Origin: Halichoerus grypus
Lineage: Eukaryota > Chordata > Mammalia > Carnivora > Phocidae
Assembly (NCBI RefSeq): GCF_964656455.1
Contig: NC_135726.1
Location: 4,908,001 to 4,972,000, forward strand
Direction: 5' to 3'
Length of the DNA: 64,000 bases
Position 1 is the stretch's first letter. Each line of letters starts with the position of its first letter. Below are positions 58,358 through 64,000 of this stretch, piece by piece. The notes beneath the pieces are model-generated. The model worked only from the letters and a program-made list of their open reading frames with translations, did not search any database and had not been told where the DNA came from. The translations under genes were made by a program, and so were the position numbers.

Positions 58358-58580
58358 TGCAGTTTTTTTTAAAGATTTAATTAATTTGACAGAGAGCGAG
58401 CGAGAGCGAGAGTGAGAGAGAGAGAGAGAGAGAGTGCGCACAAGCAGGGGAAGGGGCAGGCAGAGGGAGAATCAGGCCCCCTGCTGAGCAGGGAGCCCCA
58501 TGTGGAGCGCGATCCTAGGACCCTGGGATCATGACCTGAGCTTAAGGCAGACGCTTAACCGACTGAACCACCCAGGTGTC
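58358..58580 (-). mobile_element. SINEC (antisense) with expanded GA tract
   Basis: From TTTTTTTTAAAGATTTAATTAATTTGAC through about 55 bp of (GA/GCGA)n to ACTGAACCACCCAGGTGTC. Flanking CCCTGAT at 58351-58357 and 58581-58587 gives a short duplication. Confidence 0.93.
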
Positions 58581-58605
58581 CCCTGATCATATTTTCAATC
58601 TAACT

Positions 58606-58838
58606 TACGGTTTCTCAACCTCAGCACTATTGACACTTTGGGTTGGATGATGATTTGTTGGGTGGGGCTGCCCTGTGCCTGGTAAGATGCGCAGCAGCCT
58701 CCCTGGCCTCTCTCCACTAGATGCCAGGAACACCCATGCTGCAATCATCAAAAGCCAGACATTGCCAGATGTCCCGGTGGGGCGTGTGCATGTACGTGTG
58801 CGTGTGTGTGTGAATTCCTCCCTGGCTGAGAGTCACTA
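58606..58838 (+). mobile_element. MER20-like hAT transposon with internal GT repeat
   Basis: Starts TACGGTTTCTCAACCTCAGCA and ends GGCTGAGAGTCACTA (imperfect inverted ends). Core ACATTGCCAGATGTCCC is present. An 8-bp duplication ATCTAACT/ATCTAGCT (58598-58605, 58839-58846) is 7/8 conserved. A GTGTGCATGTACGTGTGCGTG-type repeat at 58784-58812 is absent from the 15.2 kb copy. Confidence 0.87.
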
Positions 58839-58849
58839 ATCTAGCTCAA

Positions 58850-60240
58850 CCAGGCCAGGGGCTCCCCGTAAGTATCTGCCTCTAAATGACAGCTCACCAG
58901 TTCCCCCGGACAAGATTTGTCATCATGCTGGTCCCAGGCAGAAGTCTCAGAGGAAAACACTGAAATAGCATGATAACATTTTCTGGAGTAACTGAACCAG
59001 ACATTGCCAGGAACACATTCAAGGGTAAAACCGAAGACTATAATTATTATGAAAATTATTGATGTAGTTTTCATTGCTATACAATTTTTGAATTAGCAAC
59101 TGATAATCCCTTTTATGAAAGAAGAAAGGTAGTTTTTCTTGCTTTCCATTCTTCCTGACACTTGTCCGCCTTTCCCTTTCAATCAGCATGCTCCAGGCCT
59201 GTGTGTGGCCAGTGGACTCAGGCCTCCACACACAGACCTGGGGGCTGCAGCCAGGCTGCAAGGAAGGACGCCTGGGCCTGACAGGGGGCGGTCCTGTCCC
59301 CCCAGGGGCGTTCTCAATGGGCCTCAGAAAAATGAGTTGCATTTTCCATTTGGGCCAGTTGGAGCTGTACTCAGACTCAAGCCTATGGGGCAATGAGGGA
59401 TTATTGCCTGCAGCCCAGTGCTTCTCCCCGTTCTTGAAACCCTCTCGACTGGAAGCGTGGGCCTTGGGCCAGGGGCCTGGGCCTCACCTGGGAGCCAGTT
59501 AAAAACCCAGAGTCGGGGCAGCCCCGTAGACCTTCGGAACCAGATCCCAGGTGACAGGGTGCTGAGTCAGTCTGAGAAGTTGCTCCCAAGCTCTTCTGCC
59601 TACAGCTGCCCTCCCTCTCTGCCGTCCTTGCTGGTGACCCCGAGGCCAGAAAGACCAGGGATACCTTGGCCGTAAACTCAGCAGCCTGGCCTCAACACCG
59701 TCTCCTGGTGCTTCTGTGCTCTGGCCAGAGGACCTGGCTCCTTCCTGCCCAGTGTGAGCTGCACCCGGGGTTGGGTGGGGGCATCCCCATCTCCTCCTCA
59801 GGCCTGTCCCTAGTCCCTTACCCTCCTCTCTCCTCTCAGGTCTGTAAACACACTCGAGACCCTTCAGTTAAGAAAACCAAGCAGTGCAACAAAGGAAGAA
59901 CAGCCTCAACTCTGTCCCTCTCACCTCCCCACCAAGAGGGGCCTGCATTTCCCCCCCTGCCCTCCCACTGAGCAGGTGCAGACACTACGTCCACAGTTGC
60001 TGGGAGGGCTGTGGACCCCGGAAATAAGCCGCGGACATTTATTTGCAATCAAGGAACAATGTAATTGGTCAATGTTGAGATGTAATTATTGGAGAAAACA
60101 TCCTGTTCAAGATTTCTTATTGGGTCTGTTGAATAGGGGCCAAGGAAGGTTTTCGTGGGACCCTCATCCCTGCCCCCTGCCCCCCAGCAGGCAAGACAGG
60201 CCCCTCCCAGTGTTGCTCCACCTACCTGGGCTGCTGCACC
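58850..60240. other. Intron, nothing recognised
   Basis: Single-copy-looking, GC-rich from 59180 to 59990. It contains TGCTGAGTCAGTC at 59560-59572, a near-palindromic MARE/AP-1-type site. No gene. Confidence 0.45.
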
Positions 60241-60245
60241 TGAGG

Positions 60246-60312
60246 GCTGGGGTGGGGGGGGTGAGGGTGGGGTGGGGGTGGGGGGGTGGTGTGAGGAGGG
60301 GAAGGGGGCTGG
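60246..60312 (+). repeat. G-rich tract with G-quadruplex pattern
   Basis: At least seven G-runs of 4-8 separated by T, TGA or TGT (GGGGTGGGGGGGGTGAGGG and onward) on the plus strand. Confidence 0.9.
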
Positions 60313-60519
60313 GATTTGGATATGGGAAACAGGAACTCTCAGAGAGTTCAGGAATTTTAAGTAAAGGTGACATTTCCAGCTTGACTTTTCCCTGCCAAGT
60401 GACAGGGTGGGACAGTGGGAATTGCCAGGTGGCATGGAGAGAGTTCGGGGGAGAGAGAGAAGCTAAGGGGGAGAGAGGGGAGCTAGAGATATAGAGCACA
60501 CACAGAAATAGAGAGAGAG

Positions 60520-60925
60520 GGATGGGATGAGGGGAAAGAGAGGAGGAAGGAGAGAGGGGGAGAGAGGGAGGGGAGAGGGAGGGAGAGACACAGAAATAGA
60601 GAGGGAGAGAGAGAGGGAGTGGGGGAGGGGGAGAGAGGAAAAGGAGTGGGGAGGGGGGAGAGGGAGGGAGAGAGGGGAGAGGAGGAGAGAGGGAGGAGGA
60701 GAGAGGAAGGAGGAGAGAGGAAGGAGGAGAGAGGAAGGGGCACAGAGGGAGGGGAAGAGGGGAGGGGGAAAGGGAGGGAGAGAGGGGAGAGGGAGGGGGA
60801 GAGAGGAAGGAGGAGGAGAGGAAGAGGGAGAGAGAGGGAGGAGGAGAGAGGAAGGGGGAGGGGGGGAGCAAGGAAGGGGGAGAGAAGGAGGAGGAGAAAG
60901 GGAGGACGGGAGGGGGAGGGGAGGG
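60520..60925 (+). repeat. Polypurine (GGA/GA)n tract
   Basis: About 400 bp almost wholly purine on the plus strand. 60744-60868 is 125 consecutive purines and 60648-60740 is 93. Repeating words include GAGAGAGGAAGGAGGA. Minus-strand frames of Ser/Pro/Leu up to 265 codons and plus-strand Arg/Glu/Gly frames are composition artefacts. Looser GA-rich sequence continues to 61090. Confidence 0.96.
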
Positions 60926-61090
60926 AGACGAGGAGGGAGGCTGGGGAGACCCAGAAGACACAGCCTTACAGAAGAAAAAGCACTAGAGGCAGAGCAAGCA
61001 GGAGAGGGAGAGAGGAAGAGCGGGGAGAGGTAAAGACAGAAAGTGAAGGCAGAAGTGGGCAGAGGGGGAGGGAGAGCAGAAGATGAGGGG

Positions 61091-62805
61091 GGTGGTGTAA
61101 GGTCTCGATGTCGCTTTTTTTAAATAAGAAAATTTGGGCAAATCCAGAGCTGTGTTCTCGCCTTTTCAGCATTCCCAGGGGCCTGTGTCAGTAGACACGG
61201 AGAACGGAAATTTCCATATCAATAGAAACCCCGCGGTTCAAGCCTACAGTCTGATCACTTCCAGCAACAACAATGCAGATTGAGAACCAGGATCAGATGG
61301 AGAACCAGGATACATGGCTAAGCCCAGGGTGGAGGGTGACGGTGACCACTGTCACCCCCAAGAAAGACACCGGCACTTCCTGGGCCCTGGCATCACCCTT
61401 AGTAACTACCATAACGTCGAATCTTTTCACAACAGTTTCTAAAATCAGCGGGTTAGGCAAATTTGGACCCCCCCAAAAAGCGACCCTTAGAAGTCTCCCT
61501 GAGTCTGCAGGGCTCTCATGGCCCCGGGAGGGCGGTTCGCCCCTTGTAGGGAAAATCCATGCGTGAGTCCAAGAACATCCGGCCAGACGGGTACAAGCTA
61601 AATGTCTGGGGGATGAGTCCTCTGTGTCTTCCTTCCAAGGTCCCCAGGTGTGGGCTTCCAGGGTCCCCTTTACCCGTTTATTTGTTGCCTTTACACAGTC
61701 CTGAATCCAAACTACTCCTTGAGGCAATATTTAAGGACAGGTCGTCAATCAGGGAGCCAACCAAAATTTGTGGTCTGGAGCCTCTGGCCACCTGATGTGA
61801 AGTTTGCGTCTGTGATGCGTCTCGGAGGGTGGCCCGCCCTTGGCCAGGGAACAGGGACCGTGACAGAAGTGGTGGCAGCTCCCTTTCTGGGCCAGCTGTG
61901 GGGCTGACTGGCCGCGCACACCCCCCCCCCCCAAACTGAATCTCTTCCTATTTGGCTGGAGCCCACCACTCTGGACGGCACTTTTCTTCATGTCACAGAT
62001 AGGACGGTGGTCGAGGGTGACAAGATGGGCCATTCTGGGGGCCCACATTCCAGAGATCCCTGAACATGGAAGAACCCATGACCTCCTTTCCTCTGTCAAG
62101 CATGGTAACTTCTGGATGCAACACAGTCCCTTGACCGGGAGACTTCAAGGAAGCTCAGAAGTGACTTGATGCGACACACACAACACGCACGCGCACGCTG
62201 CTGCAGGAAGGGTCAACGGTCCAGTGTGGTTGCCATGGCAGCACAAGTGAAGAGAGAAGCCTTCCCTAGCGAAGCACAGAGGTGAGCCTCCTTCCGTAAC
62301 CTGTGTGCAACCTTCTGCTTTCTGCATTCGGGGCGTGGGAGGAAGGCTCACGTAATTTCCTCCCCAAGGAAGACAGGAGGCCCGAAGTCACCCGGCGAGG
62401 GGCAGACCTCCAGGCCCTCCCGGGAACAGAAGAAAAGGAAAGGCTCGAGGCCAGCGAGTTCTAGAGCTCATGAGCAGGTGCCGGGGCCAAGCGGGCTCTG
62501 CCTTCCTCTGACATAACACGCAGCTAGAAAAGAGGCCACCACGGCAGGGGGGTTGCATGGCTCCAGATTTGGGGAACAGGCTGTAGGAGGGGGATTTGGC
62601 TGAACGGCGCAAAGTGAAACAGGGGCAAATATGCCTGCTTTCTGAAGAAATCCAGGCTCTGCTGATGAACAGCAGCAAAATGATGCTTAATGGGGCGCTC
62701 ACAAGAAAAGCTAGCCTTTGTACGTCCGCTGCCTCGAGGTCCTGGGCTGATTGCTCACCCCGTGAGGCGGGATCTACTACGAGCTCTGAAGACCACTCGC
62801 CTGGT
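61091..62805. other. Intron, nothing recognised
   Basis: It includes a 13-base C-run at 61921-61933 and an ACACAC/GCGCAC patch near 62175-62200. No gene or named repeat. Confidence 0.45.
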
Positions 62806-62809
62806 GGGA

Positions 62810-63045
62810 AGTGGAGAGACAGGGTTCGCACCCGGGGTCGGCTGAGCCTGGAGTTTGTGCGCTACTCCTTCTGGGCGGCTTCCCCTCGCGGTCCCGCATC
62901 CCCAGGGGACCGGGGCGAGCGCGTCGGACCCTCAGCCTCACTGTCCCCACCCGCTCGGCGGCCCCTCCTCGCGGGGGCCAGTGGGACAGCAATGGGCACG
63001 ACCCCGGGTGGTGCAGCTGCGGTATAAGGACCGGAAGGGATAGAC
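62810..63045. promoter_or_regulatory. Small intronic CpG island
   Basis: By eye about 22 CpGs in ~220 bp with high GC, against a CpG-poor surround. It includes GGACCGGGGCGAGCGCGTCGG and CCGCTCGGCGGCCCCTCCTC. It is not an L1 5'UTR and no repeat is recognised. Such islands inside long introns often mark alternative or antisense promoters or regulatory elements. No TATA box, first exon or coding sequence can be assigned with confidence on either strand. Confidence 0.6.
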
Positions 63046-63049
63046 CAGC

Positions 63050-64000
63050 AGCTTCCGAAGGAACAGCTGGCGGATTTTCAACTCAATTTCCCCCTCCCTT
63101 TTCCTTGCATAGGATGGGGGGAGGGTCCTTTTGACTCCTTTATTATCCTCACTGTGGAAGCACACCAAGGCTGTGCGGAATGTATAGGAAATGATGCTGT
63201 GTCCTTCTGTTTCTGCCACCCCTTCCCAGGCACCTTCCCCCACTGCCTCGCCACCAACAGGCCACCTGAAGGGGCGAGCAAGTTCTCCGCAGCTGCGTCT
63301 TCCAGTGGTCAGCATCGGTGCTCCAGTGAATGCAATGAGGCAAGCAGGGGTGACGTTCCATCACCCAAGGGACTTCCCCCGCAGAGCTTTGCTCAGAAAG
63401 CCACACCTGAGTTGGGATGCCTCGATGCAGTGTAGCTCAGGGGTGGCTGGAGGACTGGGGAGAGGCCTGGGGGCAGGTGGGGCATGGAAGGAAGTCAGGG
63501 ATGGGGTTAGGTGCAAGGGTAGGCATCTTGCAGGTGGGGGGTCCAAACAGAGAACAGCCCAGAATATCCAGCTCCTTCCACACGGTATTTAGCCCCTGGA
63601 TCCCAGATGAGCAACAAGCTATGAGGCATTCTTTATCTGCTCCTGCTGGCTCCTTCCACATCTCGACCTTCCTCGGCTCCTCTTAGAAGCTCTGCTGCAG
63701 GTTCAGGTCCAAGCCCATAGCACATGGAGCGTATGCATCCCTATCCGCCCAGTGTGGCCCTTGGGGCCCCATTGCGTATGCAAGCCCTTCTACAGGTCCA
63801 CGATTCTACCTCTGCTCTGTGCCCAAGTGCCAGGAGCCTCCCAGACCATGATCCTCGTCCTCTGTGTGTCTGCTGGAGCCCATTCACGGTGGACCGGACC
63901 TTCCTCCATCGTCAGGGCGAAGTCCACGCAAGTGCAGAAACCAGTGAGGCTCACGGGATGAAAAGGGGAAGGTAATTTGAAGGTACTTTGGCTATATTTG
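63050..64000. other. Intron, nothing recognised
   Basis: GC-balanced sequence without named repeats. Frames of 60-133 codons show no domain. Confidence 0.45.

Larger units (their letters stand above)
46367..64000 (-). other. CDH13: 3' portion of the long CDH13 intron upstream of exon A
   Basis: This is inferred from gene structure: the acceptor of exon A lies at 46367 and no upstream cadherin exon was seen out to the window end. The sequence is repeat-bearing intron plus a small CpG island (62.8 kb), a polypurine tract (60.5-60.9 kb) and an AT-rich repeat-free block (50.3-50.8 kb). A short exon could still be hidden, because I cannot run a translated search. Confidence 0.85.

Noticed and set aside
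60164..60961. Minus-strand 265-codon frame rich in Ser, Pro and Leu
   Set aside because: It is the complement of the polypurine tract; low-complexity reading on both strands and in several frames at once.
60527..61086. Plus-strand Arg/Glu/Gly-rich frames of 155-168 codons
   Set aside because: Same GA-rich tract read in overlapping frames; no domain and no start context.
62596..63027. 143-codon plus-strand frame over the CpG island
   Set aside because: GC-rich island sequence stays open by composition; other frames of similar length overlap it on both strands and no domain is seen.
1..64000. A novel multi-gene defence, biosynthetic or mobile system
   Set aside because: The window is intron of a single host gene with known classes of retrotransposon and DNA transposon; no clustered unknown genes exist.

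Overview
This is vertebrate nuclear DNA from a carnivore, almost certainly a non-canid, non-felid caniform (a bear, seal or musteloid). The evidence is at least nine tRNA-Lys-derived SINEC copies (5' end GGCGCCTGGGTGGCTCAG, 3' end AATAAATAAAATCTT followed by A) of the arctoid type, plus a carnivore-type L1. No prokaryotic, viral or plasmid genes are present. The species call is inference from repeat types only.

The only host protein-coding sequence I can support is two exons of CDH13 (T-/H-cadherin) on the minus strand. Exon A (46184-46366, 183 bp, phase 0/0) encodes most of the first part of the EC3 repeat. Exon B (39428-39681, 254 bp, phase 0/2) encodes the end of EC3, the calcium linker and the start of EC4. 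Both have consensus splice sites. The rest of the 64 kb is CDH13 intron: the 3' end of one long intron (46367-64000), a complete 6.5 kb intron (39682-46183), and the 5' part of another long intron (1-39427).

Layout: 1-4020 is the 5' part of a young full-length L1 in the same orientation as CDH13 (CpG-rich 5'UTR, intact 298-aa ORF1, ORF2 open to the window edge). 4-30 kb is old intron with L2, MIR, MLT1, MER20-like, hAT and degraded L1 fragments and dated SINEC insertions at 9.2 and 24.5 kb. 30.5-31.7 kb is an AT-rich repeat-free block that looks like a conserved noncoding element. 33-38 kb holds two SINECs, one with an unusual extra 3' segment inside its target-site duplication. 39-46 kb holds the two exons. 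47-58 kb holds a large TCCA microsatellite with a higher-order period, a second AT-rich repeat-free block, and three SINECs within 2.2 kb. 60-61 kb holds a G-rich tract followed by a long polypurine tract. 62.8-63.0 kb is a small intronic CpG island.

No new multi-gene system is visible. Most open reading frames here are chance readings of GC-rich intron, microsatellite or antisense retrotransposon. The observations most worth following are the CpG island, the composite SINEC at 37.3 kb, the sense-oriented L1 with a duplicated 5'UTR segment, the two microsatellites grown from L2 tails, and the two AT-rich blocks. Repeat family names are from memory of consensus sequences; boundaries of old fragments are approximate.
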